From Beta vulgaris subsp. vulgaris (taxonomy: Eukaryota > Streptophyta > Magnoliopsida > Caryophyllales > Amaranthaceae): a stretch of DNA of 64,000 nucleotides. Both the position numbers and the translations under genes were made by a program. The notes under the pieces are model-generated. The model worked only from the letters and a program-made list of their open reading frames with translations. It was not told where the DNA came from and did no database searches. How positions within the stretch are numbered: the first letter of the stretch is position 1; each line of letters begins with the position of its first letter. The stretch is taken from the NCBI RefSeq assembly GCF_026745355.1, contig NC_079205.1, positions 40,077,128 to 40,141,127 on the forward strand. The letters are read 5' to 3'. Shown here one piece after another: positions 34,996 to 46,117 of this stretch.

Positions 34996-35412
34996 TTGAC
35001 GTTCGAATGGGATACGTCAGGAGAAGAAGCATTCCAACAGCTCAAGACCCATCTAGCAAGTCTCCCAAAGTTAGTCTCTCCTTTGCCAGGAGAGACGGTC
35101 TTCGACTACCTGGCTGTGTCCGAGCACGCCCTTAGCGCGGTCCTCGTGGCCGAGCGAGTGAAGAACCATTACCCGCTATACTTCATAAGTCACGCCTTCC
35201 GAGGCGCAGAGTCCAAGTATCCTCCGATCGAGAAAATGATTTTTGCCTTGGTTCTCGCAACTTGGAAGCTCAAGCCTTATTTTCAGGCTCACCCTATCAA
35301 AGTTCTCACAAGTCAGCTAATACGGAAGGTGATCGAAGGGAGGAATCAGTCGAGCAGGGTGACTGACTGGGCCAATCAAATATCATACTTCGGTATAGAG
35401 TTCGAGCCCTGA
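34996..35412 (+). pseudogene. Tat RNase H (first, Ty3-type)
   Basis: The frame contains FEWDTSGEEAFQQLKTHLAS, then an RNase H-like region with DYLAVSEHALSAVLV and YFISHAFRGAESKYPPIEKM. Canonical TDAS-like aspartates appear degenerate, as is usual for the first RNase H in dual-RNase H Tat elements. It ends near 35412 in a stop after FGIEFEP. Confidence 0.75.
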
Positions 35413-35424
35413 TGTTCTATAAAA

Positions 35425-35890
35425 GTGCAAGCTCTAGCCGACTTCATAGCAAAGTGCACCTCCCGGCCCGAGCCTACCGAAGAAGGATCATGGAACCTGT
35501 TCGTCGATGGGTCGTCATCCAAAGCAGGATACGACGCTGGGCTCCTGATCCTCGACTCGCAGACCAACAAAAATGAGTGCGCAATTAAGTTCGACTTTGA
35601 CGCCTCGAATAACGAGGCCGAGGATGAAGCACTGCTCCTTGGTATCCAGCTCCGCAAAACGACCGGCGCTCGGAAACTCAAGGCTCACTCTGACTCCCAA
35701 CTCATCGTTGGATAGGTGACGGGGGAGTTCGAGGAAAAAGAAGATAGCATGAAGATGTATCTGAGGAAAGTAAAAGAAGAAATATCTGACCTATCACTTT
35801 TCACCATAACTCACATCCCTCGATCGGAGAATCAACAAGCAGACGCCTTGTCGAGTTTAGCAAGCTCAGCGGAGGATCTCTCGCCACGAC
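35425..35890 (+). pseudogene. Tat second RNase H, archaeal type
   Basis: The frame reads LFVDGSSSKAGYDAGLLILD, NNEAEDEALLLGIQLRK and AHSDSQLIVG, then an in-frame TAG at 35713, then HIPRSENQQADALSSLASSA. The D...E...D pattern is retained. An additional archaeal-like RNase H between RT-RNase H and integrase is a known hallmark of Tat lineage elements, and it supports the lineage call. Confidence 0.8.
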
Positions 35891-37179
35891 CCATCATGTG
35901 GGAAGTTTTGAAGGCACCCAGCATTAACAGGGGGCTAACCACTCTTGACAGGAGTCCGACTTGGATGGACAAAATCATAACATTCATTCGAGATGGTATC
36001 CTCCCCGAAGACGAACTTGAGGCAGAGAGAGTCCGGAAGCGGTCTCGTTGGTTCGCTTATCACGAAGGGAAGTTATACAAGAAATCATTCGCTCATCCTC
36101 GCCTCCGCTGCCTCACCCCCCAAGAGGGGGACTACGTCCTTCGAGAGACGCATCGGGGGGCCTGCAGAAGCCACCAAGGGGCGCGAACCATTGCAGGGTA
36201 CTACTGGTCCACCATGAGGGAGGATGCTTCAGCAATGGTTCAATAGTGCAAAGAATGTCAGATGCATGCTAACCTTCCTCACTAAGCTACAAGTACATTA
36301 ACTACTATCCATGCCCCCTTGCCATTCGACATGTGGTGCATGGACCTCCTTGGACCCTTCCCTCTAGCGTCAGGACAGCGGAGGTTTTTGCTTGTAGCGG
36401 TCGATTATTTCACAAAATGGGTTGAGGCAGCACCTCTGGCCTCGATCACTGACAAGCAAGGTCAACAATTCATCTAGTAACACTTCATCACCCGATTTGG
36501 GGTCCCTCGAGTTCTTATATCAGACAATGGTCGACACTTCAATAATGGCCCTACTCGCGACTATTGCTCGAAGTTTGGAATTGAAACCAGGTTTTCCGCC
36601 GTTAGTCGACATCAGACTAACGGGCAAGTAGAAGCGGCCAACAAGGTGGTCCTGAAGGGGTTAAAAACAATGCTTGAGGGAGCGAAAGGCTCGTGGATCG
36701 ACGATCTACCCGGAATTCTCTGGTGAACCAGGACAACCGTTCGAGAAGCAACGGGCCACTCACCATTTAACTTGTTATATGGGAGTGAAGCTGTCCTACC
36801 CGTTGAGTTGGGCATGTCGTCACCCCATATCACATTCTACGATCGCGCCATCAACAACAAGGAAAAGAAGGTTAACCTAGATCTCCTCCCCGAGACTCGA
36901 GGCACGACCCTCCTCAAAGCTATTTCTTATAAACTCAAACTTACTCGGTTGTTCAATCCCCAGGTCAAGCATCGACCCTTCCAGGTCGATGACTGGGTAC
37001 TGCAAAAGTTTGAGGCCACAAGGCGACAACCTAACTTGGGTAAGCTGCAGCCCAACTGGGAAGGGCTATATCGCGTTACCTCGATAGTCCGCCCAGGTAC
37101 TTACCACCTAGAAGACCAAGAGGGGCGTCCCCTTCCTCGACCTTGGAACGCGGATAACATCCGAAAGTTCTATGTCTAA
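35890..37179 (+). pseudogene. Tat integrase
   Basis: The zinc-binding part is HRGACRSHQGARTIAGYYW near 36147-36203, with CKECQ at about 36247 after a TAG. The core keeps MDLLGPFPLAS near 36340 (Asp), LISDNGRHFN near 36515 (Asp), and QTNGQVEAANK near 36613 (Glu). Two adjacent stops near 36474 and frameshifts near 36550 and 36720 split it. The final frame 36772-37179 carries YGSEAVLPVELG, FQVDDWVLQK and the C-terminal block NWEGLYRVTSIVRPGTYHLE, ending NIRKFYV. No chromodomain is present. Confidence 0.85.
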
Positions 37180-37630
37180 AGGTTTGTCCCTCGAGCTTGG
37201 GGACATACCACATAAGCACTTCTTTTGTAAATATTTTGTAAGGCACTGGAGAGACCTTAAAGCATGTCGATTTCTGTAACATCGCAAGAGTCACTTGCCT
37301 TTGTCTTTTGGATATTATTTATAACAATGGTTGCCTTTGTAAATTGCTTGTTATATAAAGAGCTTCGAGCTCAGTTGGCGAACATACAACAAATATAAAG
37401 TGAAATGGCCTCGAGATTCCTCGGCCAGCATACATTAAGGCCTCGAGATTCCTCGTCCAGCATACATTCCGGTTCAAAATATAAAAGCATATAAGCTCGA
37501 AGGAACAAACTGATAGACAACAAATAATCGAGTTTTATTCAATTAATCATAGTACAAACTATCGAAGTTGCTACAATACAAATTCAAGAAAAAACTTAGA
37601 TCAAACAAGAAAGCTTAAGGGTCCATCCTT
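37180..37630. other. Tat 3' region, downstream of integrase
   Basis: Non-coding on both strands as far as I can tell. A 35-bp segment around GCCTCGAGATTCCTCG is present twice (37409-37475). Confidence 0.6.
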
Positions 37631-37631
37631 A

Positions 37632-39790
37632 ACCCTAGTAGGAGACATAAGAAAAGAAGAGCCTGTGGAGAAGGAAGAGAAAAAGGAGGGGCGTGAAGAA
37701 GAGGAGAAGAGCCGATGTACATCCCTCGAGATTGGCAGGGGGAGGAACTTGGTCCCCAGCCTGGGCAGCCTCAGCAGCTCCCTCCTCCTGGGAAAGTGCC
37801 TCGACACCTTCCTCGACATCGACCCAGGATAGGCCGGGGGCAATCCTGTCGAGGACCAAACGGAACTTGCGGAGGGCCTCGGCCTGCCCTATCTCAGAGG
37901 CCTGCAGAGAGACATCCAAAGGAAGGTCCTCCCCTCATTTGAGTCCTTCCAATCCTTGACTATGGCCTCCCGGCACTCCCGGCACTCCCGGGCCTTGGTA
38001 ATAGCTTCCTCAGCATTCTTTCGAGCCATCTCGGCTCGATGATCAGCCTTCTTGCAGTCCTTGGCAGCATCCCTATGCCTTTTGCTGGCAGACTCCCTCT
38101 GCGAAATGGCAACCTCGACAGCCTGCTCGAGCTCCCCCTTCTTCTCCTCGAAAGCCTTGAGGGACTTGGCCATGGCCTCTTGGGTCTCCGAGAGTCGCAT
38201 CTCGGCTAGACGCAATCGATTGACGAGAGTGTTCCTCTCATCCCAAGACATCTCCCCCAGAGACAGCCCCAGCGACTATCCCAGGCTGAGACCTTCGATC
38301 CAGGGCCAACACCCTGATCGACAGCTGATGTAAGAAAGAAGTGTTAGGAAGCTTTAAAAACTGAAAAAACATTCGAAGTAACAGAAAGCAAGATAACCAT
38401 ACCTCGATCATGGTCGCCTTAATGGCCTCGACCTCCTGCCCGTCGGGCGTTAGACACGCCCTCCCATCCATCTCCGTCATGAGATGCTCCGAGGCCCTAC
38501 CAAACCTCGCAGTCATTTCAGCCCTCGAGAGAGCCGAAAAGGGTAGCCTGGTAGTCTCCTCAGGCCAAGTTTTCTTCTTCGAGGCCGTCGTAGCTGCGGC
38601 AGCGCTCGAGGTAGTTGCGGCAGCGCTCGAGGTAGCAGCAGCAGGGGGGGTCCTCAACTTTAACCGACGTCAAGACATCGGCCTTAACGTCCTTTGGCTC
38701 AGGCTTCGGAGCCAAGAGTGTAGGAGGTTGCTTCCTCTCCTCGATGGAGGGATCAGCCTTGAGTTTCACCAATGAAGCCTCCGTGACCGCCCTCGAGGCT
38801 GAGGACGAGCTGGAGCCGGCCTTTGCCAGCTTGCGACGTTTGGCCGCTCGAAGGTCCTCCGCAGTGATCAAAGGTCTCCGTTCGAGGTGGCGGACATGAT
38901 GACGAGCTTCACCATATTCCTCCAAAGGACTAAAGAGGGCTTGACGCCCATCATCTTACAAACGGACAAGAAGCCTACCATCGAGCCCACGCTATTAGGC
39001 ATAAGTTGGCATAAGGCCAGACCATAGGAGGAGAGCACCTCGACTATAAAAGGGTCCAACGGAAACCTCAGCCCTAGCTTGAGATGCGCCTTATACAGCG
39101 CAATACAACCTCTCGGGGGAGTACAGACCGTCTCTGTGGGTTCTGATGTGTAAAGGGCATATGGGTGTTTGATACAGAAGAGCTCTCGATAAACCGAAGA
39201 TTCCCTGTTACGAAGTCCATAAACGACCCTCGAAGATGGAAATGGGCTATCCACCGCCTCCTCATCTCTGCCGCTCGTACACGCGGTAAGAGAGTTGCCC
39301 TCACTGCTTCCCTCCATCACTCGAACGACCTGGCTATCGAGAAGATCATCTAAGTAACTCCTAACGGCCCGAGGTCGAGCAATGGTAACAGAGTAGGGGG
39401 GGTTATTTAACTCCTCCTCCCCATCGAAAACTATGGACGCACCGTCACTCGAGTACGGTAGAGCGTCGAAGACCTGAGTGGGATCCGGACACTCGAAGGC
39501 CGTGAACACCACGGGAACCCCTTCTATCAAAATCCTATCGAACAAGGGTTCCAACAAGGGAGGTGGGGTCCCCGAGCTCAATGAGGTGCCCTCAGTATCC
39601 TTCAATAGGGGACTCCATCCAGAATGGTCCATTTGAAAGTTAAACAAAGAAGCAAAAAGAAAAAGATCGTACCTTAATCAAAGAAGTGCTCTCGAGATCC
39701 GTCCCCGATTCGAAGTAAAGCAACCAATCTTCAGGGCTCTCGAGATCGTACAAAGAAGAAGGTGAAGTCTCAAGAGTATCAGAGCATGTA
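37632..39790 (-). pseudogene. Tat antisense ORF (aORF), putative gypsy-type transposon domain protein, multi-exon
   Basis: On the minus strand a first segment near 39780-39680 (PSSLYDLESPEDWLLYFESG) ends at a GT donor. A long open segment follows, with a globular part in which CIALYKAHLKLGLRFPLDPF and LCQLMPNSVGSMVGFLSVCK match the PF04195-like domain. Next come a Ser/Ala-rich basic stretch (38925-38560) and a coiled-coil region rich in Glu/Lys/Ala (38251-37889). Antisense ORFs in this position are described for Retand-like Tat elements; their function is unknown. Segments lie in different frames, so introns or frameshifts separate them. I cannot tell whether the ORF is intact. Confidence 0.75.
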
Positions 39791-40160
39791 ATGAGACAAA
39801 ATAATGTAATTGCCTTTGTTTATATAGATTGCTTGAAAAGGACGGTTAATATCTCGATGGGCTCGGAAACCCCTCAAAGTACCAAGAATTGGGCTTCTTA
39901 AAAGGCCCAATGGCACCAGCTTCCTGGACCAGTCTCCAGTAGCTCCCCTAGGGCTTGACTGAAGTCCAGCTGAATCCAGCGTTGGAGTACATCTGCTCCA
40001 CCCTGACAACCTCTCCTTGCCGGAGCCCTAACTCCCCGGGCGATTCACGCTTAGACGGAGGCCCAAGACCTACAATTAGCCACTCCACCCATATCGAGTG
40101 GAGGATATCTCGGCCATCGCCGACGCCGAGATCGACACCCCGTCAAGAGCTACGGTGTCA
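39790..40160. other. Tat 3' region between antisense ORF and minisatellite
   Basis: No coding segment recognised. On the minus strand it lies just upstream of the antisense ORF and would contain any promoter for it. Confidence 0.45.
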
Positions 40161-40164
40161 TACC

Positions 40165-40575
40165 CCTTGAGTCGTCTAGGGCTCATTGGCTCCTAGGCAA
40201 CCTCGAGCGAGGCCCCTTCACTTCCTCGAGTTACCTGGGGCTCATTGGATCCTAGGCAACCTCGAGCGAGGCCCCTTCACTTCCTCGAGTTACTTGGGGC
40301 TCATTGGCCCCTGGGCAACCTCGAGCGAGGTCGTTTCACTCCTACCTGGGGCTCATTGTCCCCTGGGTAACCTCGAGCGAAGTCTCCTCACTCCCTCGAG
40401 TTACTTGGGGCTCATTGGCCCCTGGGTAACCTCGAGCGAGGTCTCTTCACTCCCTCGAGTTATCTGGGGCTCATTGGCCCCTGGGTAACCTCGAGCGAAG
40501 TCTCCTCACTCCCTCGAGTTACCTGGGGCTCATTGGCCCCTGGGTAACCTCGAGGAAGGTTTTTCCATTCCCTCG
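40165..40575. repeat. 59-bp minisatellite in the Tat 3' region, about seven copies
   Basis: The phrase GGGGCTCATTGG recurs at about 40178, 40237, 40296, 40348, 40407, 40466 and 40525. Spacing is 59 bp except for one 52-bp unit. Each unit also holds CCTCGAGCGA. Reading frames across the array are by-products of the repeat. Confidence 0.95.
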
Positions 40576-40674
40576 AGATAGACAGAGGACCTAACCACGG
40601 AGGGTATTCTGGTAATTTCTGCAAAACACGTGGCATCAGCAATGGCCCCACGCACATGTTCCGCGTGGGGCTAA

Positions 40675-41046
40675 TGTTTGGGCCCAATAATCCTCAGTGG
40701 GCCACTACATGCTCCAAAGCTCCCTGCCAGCGTGGCAGTCCTCCAGTGGGACCCACCTATCTTAAATCCTGTGTCAGCATGGCAGGGACATTCTTCACAC
40801 ATTTCAACACCTATAAATATGGAGCAAATCCCCATTTATTGAGGTAATAACTTCTAGACAAACTACTTCACAAATCCCAATTAATACACATCAACTAACT
40901 TGATCGTCGGAGGGGCGATCCCGGATCCACCCCTGGGGTAGTCTAACTCTCATCATGTGCAGGTCTCCCAGCAATCTTCAAGCATCCGGCCCTCATTAAC
41001 CCTAATCTCGATCCATCCCGCATAATACAAGTTTTTACCCGAAACA
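40675..41046 (+). repeat. 3' LTR of the Tat element
   Basis: Matches 20625-20996 with about 13 substitutions and ends GAAACA before the CTTAC duplication. The purine-rich CGTGGGGCTAA just upstream is the likely polypurine tract. Confidence 0.95.
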
Positions 41047-41051
41047 CTTAC

Positions 41052-41124
41052 CAATGCTGTAACTAACTTTGCAATTAGTTAAGTTGACTATGATTCTTAC
41101 ATAATTTATGATATATAACTTATA
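41052..41124 (-). repeat. Copia 3' LTR, inner (5') part
   Basis: Continues the split LTR and matches 47514-47583. On the minus strand it begins TATAAG. The polypurine tract (AGCTTGAAGGGGGAA on the minus strand) lies immediately upstream at 41125-41139. Confidence 0.9.
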
Positions 41125-41283
41125 TTCCCCCTTCAAGCTGGACTTGGGAAACAAGACCAAGCTTGGAACAAATAGAGAAATGTTGTGGGGAAGGAAGAGC
41201 CTTTGTAACGACATCTGCAATTTTCTCTCTTTTTGGAAAACTTATTTTAATATAAAATTCCTTGAGAAACTTGAGAGTATTAC
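41125..41283 (-). pseudogene. Copia RNase H, C-terminal tail
   Basis: On the minus strand the frame reads FPKREKIADVVTKALPSPQH and ends in LEGGI with the stop inside the LTR. ADVVTKALP is the classic end of copia polyproteins. The middle of RNase H is missing because an LTR fragment replaced it. Confidence 0.85.
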
Positions 41284-42997
41284 CGCCACGTGATAACGTT
41301 AAAGGCTTTAACTACTAACTACTAACTGAACTTTAAACTAATGCAGCGGAAATAACTTAAATAACTTCTCTTTATTAATATAAATTTTATTGTACAATTA
41401 TATAACAATGAAAATAAAGAAAATAAAATAACAACTCCTTGACTAATTATGATTCCTCACCAGCTTTCCCATCTAAAGTATGCATCATATCAACCTGTAA
41501 ATTCTGCTCGCCAAAACAGGGTCATCACAGGGACAAAGCCATAAAACAAAACAAATAAAATGCGTGTTAGTAAAAATAATGAGTACATGTATATGCAAAA
41601 ATTTAAATACCTTATGAAACATTCAAAATATTTTTATAAACCTTCCTTGGATACTTGTAACACGTGTATAATATAAAGTACATAACTTTAATAAAAACTC
41701 ATTTTCCTTGCCTAAAGTGTGCACACCCCCCAAGTTTAGTATTCCTTAATGAGTGTATTACGAGGGGTTACTACCTTGTCCACATGACTTATACAAAAAG
41801 TACAAGGGTAAATAATATAATGGCTACCGTTCTTACTAATAAATAGCAAGCCGTTGCCTCTTTATAATTGCGATCATGAAAGATTATATAACTAATAAAA
41901 TCCTTCTGAAACAATCCTCCTTTTTAAAACATAATAATTCTTAAAACTTAGCCATATAAAGGTATAAATAAAATAACTTGCTCAAGGGTTGACCTTTGAA
42001 AAATAATAATATATAGTTCAAAAACATTCATTTTAAAATATTAAAACATGAATCAAAAGATGAAACTCCTTATAAAATATTTGAATATAAATTCAAAGAT
42101 CAAACTTTATAAATATATTAAAAGAAAGACATAATTCAAAGTTCATAAATAAAATTTGTAAACATTCAAACATGTTCATATAAACAGATGCAGTTCATAA
42201 TAAAACTCATAAAAACATGTATTTCAATCCAAAATATTTTCCTAAAAACATGATACTACACTTGCAAAACAATTATTAAAGATCTACAAATACACGCACC
42301 TTGAAAATTAATAATTACTAGGGAGGAAGAGAAAAGGTAGGTTAAGAAGGAGAGATAATTTAAACTTGAGAAAAGAGATTTATTTCTCAATTTTGGTGAG
42401 AAAAATATGATGGGTGGAGACCCCTATTTATACTAGTTGGATAAGTAGAATATGAATAGGACCAGGACATTAAAAGATAAATTTAGGGAAAAGGATAAAC
42501 TAATCTAGCTAAGATATAACTAATATTTACGATTATCCAATTAAGAATGAGAAAAGATATAAATTATCCGATAATACATATTTATATAAGGTAACATAAC
42601 TAAAAGATAAGTTAAAAAGAAAAAGTTACAAAAGTTTGATAACCATTGTAACTCACTGGCGTGAGTTTTGCCGCTGCCGGATTTTTTTTTCCTTTTTTTT
42701 TTTTTTTTATTCTATTAAAAAAATCTTTTTCCTTTTTTTTTTCTTCTTTTGTTTTCTAAACCTTTTTAGATTTCTTTAAAATATTTTTAAATTTTGCTAC
42801 CAAAGTACTTGAGTTTTAAAACTAGTAAACTTAGGCCCAACATCTATTTGGGCTAAAATTTATTTTAAATACTCAAAATTTTTTATAAAAGCGTCTTTAG
42901 TAAATAACAAACCTTTTTAGTAAATTACAAGTATTTTTGATAACCATAAAATTTCTAAAAGTATAAACATAACTCACCAAACATACGAAGTATTACA
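41284..42997 (-). repeat. Tekay-like LTR fragment or damaged solo LTR inside copia RNase H
   Basis: On the minus strand it starts TGTAATACTTCG. It has a TATAAATAGGGG promoter-like motif at about 42425-42436, pyrimidine-rich runs near 42680-42760, and a TTTCCGCTGCA...ACGTTATCACGTGGCG segment. That segment resembles the same part of the LTR at 6545-6590. The end is truncated relative to a ...TTACA terminus. No matching target duplication was found, and part of RNase H is deleted, so this was not a clean insertion. Confidence 0.65.
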
Positions 42998-44744
42998 TGA
43001 ATACTGCATATGCACTAAGTGATCTAGAGCTGAACTAACAACCACTCCAGTCAGCATCACTATAAGCATGAATAATAAGATCAGATTGAGTATGATAATA
43101 CAAACCAAAATCCAAGGTGCCTTTGAGATACTTGATAACATGAAGAGCAGCTCTTAAGTGAGGAGCATGTGGACTATGCATGAACTGACTCAAGTGTAGC
43201 ACTGCATAGGATAAATCAGGCCTGCCAACTAATCTTCTGTAAACACCAGGCTCGGCTAGAAGATCTCCTGATTTAGTAGATAACTTCAACCTTGATGAAA
43301 GAGGAGCATTAACAGAAGGACAATCTTCCATACCAGTGTTTGTAAGGATGTCTTTAATATATTTCTTCTGAGACAGAAATTTACCAGTTGCAGATCTTTT
43401 GATCTCAATGCCAAGGAAATAATTTAGCTCATCTAATTCTTTGATGGTGAAAGCTAAATCAAGAGCCTTTTTAACAACCTGAATCTGGGACATAGAAGTG
43501 CCTGTCACCAACATATCATCCACATATACTAAAATCACCAAGAAATCCCCATCTTGTGTTCTAGTAAACAAAGAGTAATCTTGTGTAGATTGCTGAAACC
43601 CAAGAGACAACAAGAATTTTGTCAACTCTTTATTCCACTACCTTGAAGCCTGTCTTAAGCTATATAAAGACTTCTTGAGTTTGCAGACTTCTCCATGTTG
43701 AGCTTTAGAGTATCCAGCAGGTGGTAACATATATACTTCTTCATCAATAAATCCGTGCAAGAAAGCATTATTTACATCAAGTTGACACATATGCCATTGA
43801 TGTATAGTAGCTAGGGCAATCACAACTCTCATTGTGGCCAGCATGGCAACAAGAGAAAAATTCTGAGTAAAGTCCTGCCCTTCAACTTGTTGATAACCTA
43901 TGACTACCAACCTAGCTTTAAATCTCTCAACTGCGCCATCAGGATTAAGTTTGGTTTTATAGACCCACTTAGATCCTATGGCTTTCTTTCCTTCAGGTAA
44001 CATGGTTAATTCCCATGTTTCATTCTGTGTAAGAGCTTGAAGCTCTTTACTCATGGCTTCAATCCAATTTGGATCTTTCTTAACTTGATGATAGTACTTA
44101 GGTTCAGCAACTTGACATGAATTGACAGCAAATGATTGTGACTCAGAGTTAGATATTGATTGAATAATGGTTGTATGATGCACATAAGTGTTCACAAAGT
44201 CAAATAATTTTGTAGAAGGAATGATCTTTCTAGGACTGTGTCTAATAGGTGGAAGAGTAATAGAAGGAAAAAGAGAGTTATGTTCAGCACAAGGATTAGA
44301 AGAAGAGTTTAAGATAGATGAATTATGAGAAGGAGATGAGGAAGAATCATGAGTAGAATTAGAAGAAACAGTATGAATCATAGTAGTATGAGGTGAAAGT
44401 TGGGAGGAAGCAGTGGAGGGTAAATTATTGTTTTCTGGAAAAGAGACTGAAGGAGACACATCATCATGTCCAAATGATACAAAATCAGGATTATAAATCT
44501 GTTGGATAGATTGTTCATTATGATATGGGAAAGATTGTTCAAAGAAAATCACATCTCTAGATACTAAAGTAGAGTGTGTCTCAAGATCATATAGCTTATA
44601 GGCCTTCTGTCCATAAGGATAGCCTATAAAGATACATTTTCGAGCTTTGGAATCAAACTTGTCTCTTTTAACAACCATGTTGTATGCAAAGCACATGCAA
44701 CCAAAACTTCTTAACCCATCATAGTTAGGAGGTGTTTCAAACAT
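42998..44744 (-). pseudogene. Copia reverse transcriptase and RNase H N-terminus
   Basis: On the minus strand 44744-43638 runs from the integrase tail (LRSFGCMCFAYN) through a Ser-rich linker to RT: NETWELTMLPEGKKAIGSKW, FKARLVVIGYQQVEGQDF, HMCQLDVNNAFLHG and CKLKKSLYSLRQASR. An in-frame TAG (CAG to TAG) at 43635-43637 follows. After it, 43625-43035 has VYVDDMLVTG with intact catalytic Asp pair, then YFLGIEI, RRLVGRPDLSYAV and the RNase H start AYSDADWSGC. A TAG at 43035 follows, and the same frame continues as SSRSLSAYAVF to the LTR junction at 42998. Confidence 0.88.
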
Positions 44745-45440
44745 GAGTTCATAAGGTGTTTTTCCAAGATAAGGCCTTAATAGGCAGTTTATTGATGAGA
44801 TATGTTGTTGTCAAAATACATTCACCCCAAAATTTCTTGGGTAAGTTGGCTTGAAATCTCAGAGCTCTAGACACTTCAAATAAGTGTCTATGTTTTCTCT
44901 CAGCACGACCATTTTGTTGAGGAACATAAAGAGCACTTTTCTGCATCAGAATACCTTTGGCAAGAAACATGTTTATGCATTCTTCTTTCACAATTTCAGT
45001 TCCATTGTTTGATCTCACCATTATTTTAACACATTTGTTAAACTGTGTTTCAACCATTTGCAAGAACCCAACAATTGTCTTAGCAACTTGTAACTTATTA
45101 TGCAGCAAATAAGTCCAAGTAACTCTACTGTGATCATCTAACACAGTTAAAAAATAACTTGCACCATTCAAAGCTTTAACTCTATAAGGCTCCCACAAAT
45201 CAATGTGTATCAAATCAAAGCAATTAAGTGCTCTACGGCTACTGATTGGAAATGGTAATTTGTGATGCTTGGAATGAAGACAAACAATACAATTGTATTC
45301 AGTCACATTATGACAATTACACTCAGGAATATACTTCATTTTGGACAAAGAAACATGTCATAATCTGTTGTGCCATAATTCCAACTTATTTACACCAACA
45401 CCTTTATTGTGACAACCAACAACAGTTTTATTTGGCAACT
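44745..45440 (-). pseudogene. Copia integrase with altered catalytic residue
   Basis: On the minus strand it carries CIVCLHSKHHKLPFP, FDLIHIDLWEPY (first Asp), FLTVLDDHSRVTWTYLL, and QQNGRAERKHRH (Glu). The second catalytic block reads VRSNNGTE where SDNG is expected, a D-to-N change consistent with one G-to-A mutation. A frameshift at about 44755 separates it from RT. A stop lies near 45350 in the pre-integrase zinc region. Confidence 0.85.
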
Positions 45441-45476
45441 TATTGGAACTAACATCAAATGAATGACAAGCTGAAA

Positions 45477-46055
45477 TCACACTAGTACCTTTACTAGAGA
45501 CAGTAGATGCAGAATTACCATGACTGAAGTACTAATATAAACCACCTTGCTTCTTACCACTTCCAAGCACCTGAAGACTATTTGGGTCTTGAAAATAGCA
45601 TGAATTATATTCTTGGTGAACTGAACCAAGATACCAGCCTTTTCTACCAATCTACCAACAGACAACAAGTTGTGTCTAAAACCATTCACTAGCAACACAT
45701 CATGAATAACCACATTTTCACCCAATTTAACACTACCAACCAATTGCACACATCTGAAAGTACCATCAGGTAATGCGACTCTAATTTCCTTCTCTAATAT
45801 TCTTTTATTGAACAAAATTTTTTCATTAAACACCACATAATCACATGCACTAGAATCAACTATCCAAACACAAGCAAAATCATGTGTTAGTGCAGAATGA
45901 GATGGTGTAGTTATGTTACCTGCAAAGCTAGCAAATGAATTATTGCTAGAAGTAGGTTGTTTTCCTTTCATGACACGCATGACTTCTTGACATATAGAGC
46001 TCAGCATATCTTGATCAATCTGACCTTCATGACTTTCAGAATTACCAGCAGCCAT
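45477..46055 (-). pseudogene. Copia protease and pre-integrase region with altered active site
   Basis: The protease block reads WIVDSSACDYV, with DSS in place of the DSG active-site triplet (one G-to-A change). VALPDGTF and HNLLSVGRLVEKAGILVQF, typical of copia proteases, follow. The segment ends in ISTSVMVILHLL after a frame change. It is part of the polyprotein and has no own start signal. Confidence 0.8.
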
Positions 46056-46117
46056 GTTGTGATCAAAATCAAGTGGTGATTCAAGCCAACCACCTTGATT
46101 TGTCTATGTGGATATGT

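Noticed and set aside
40186..40687. Open frames across the Tat 3' minisatellite
   Set aside because: Their repeated peptide simply follows the 59-bp unit. No start or family support.
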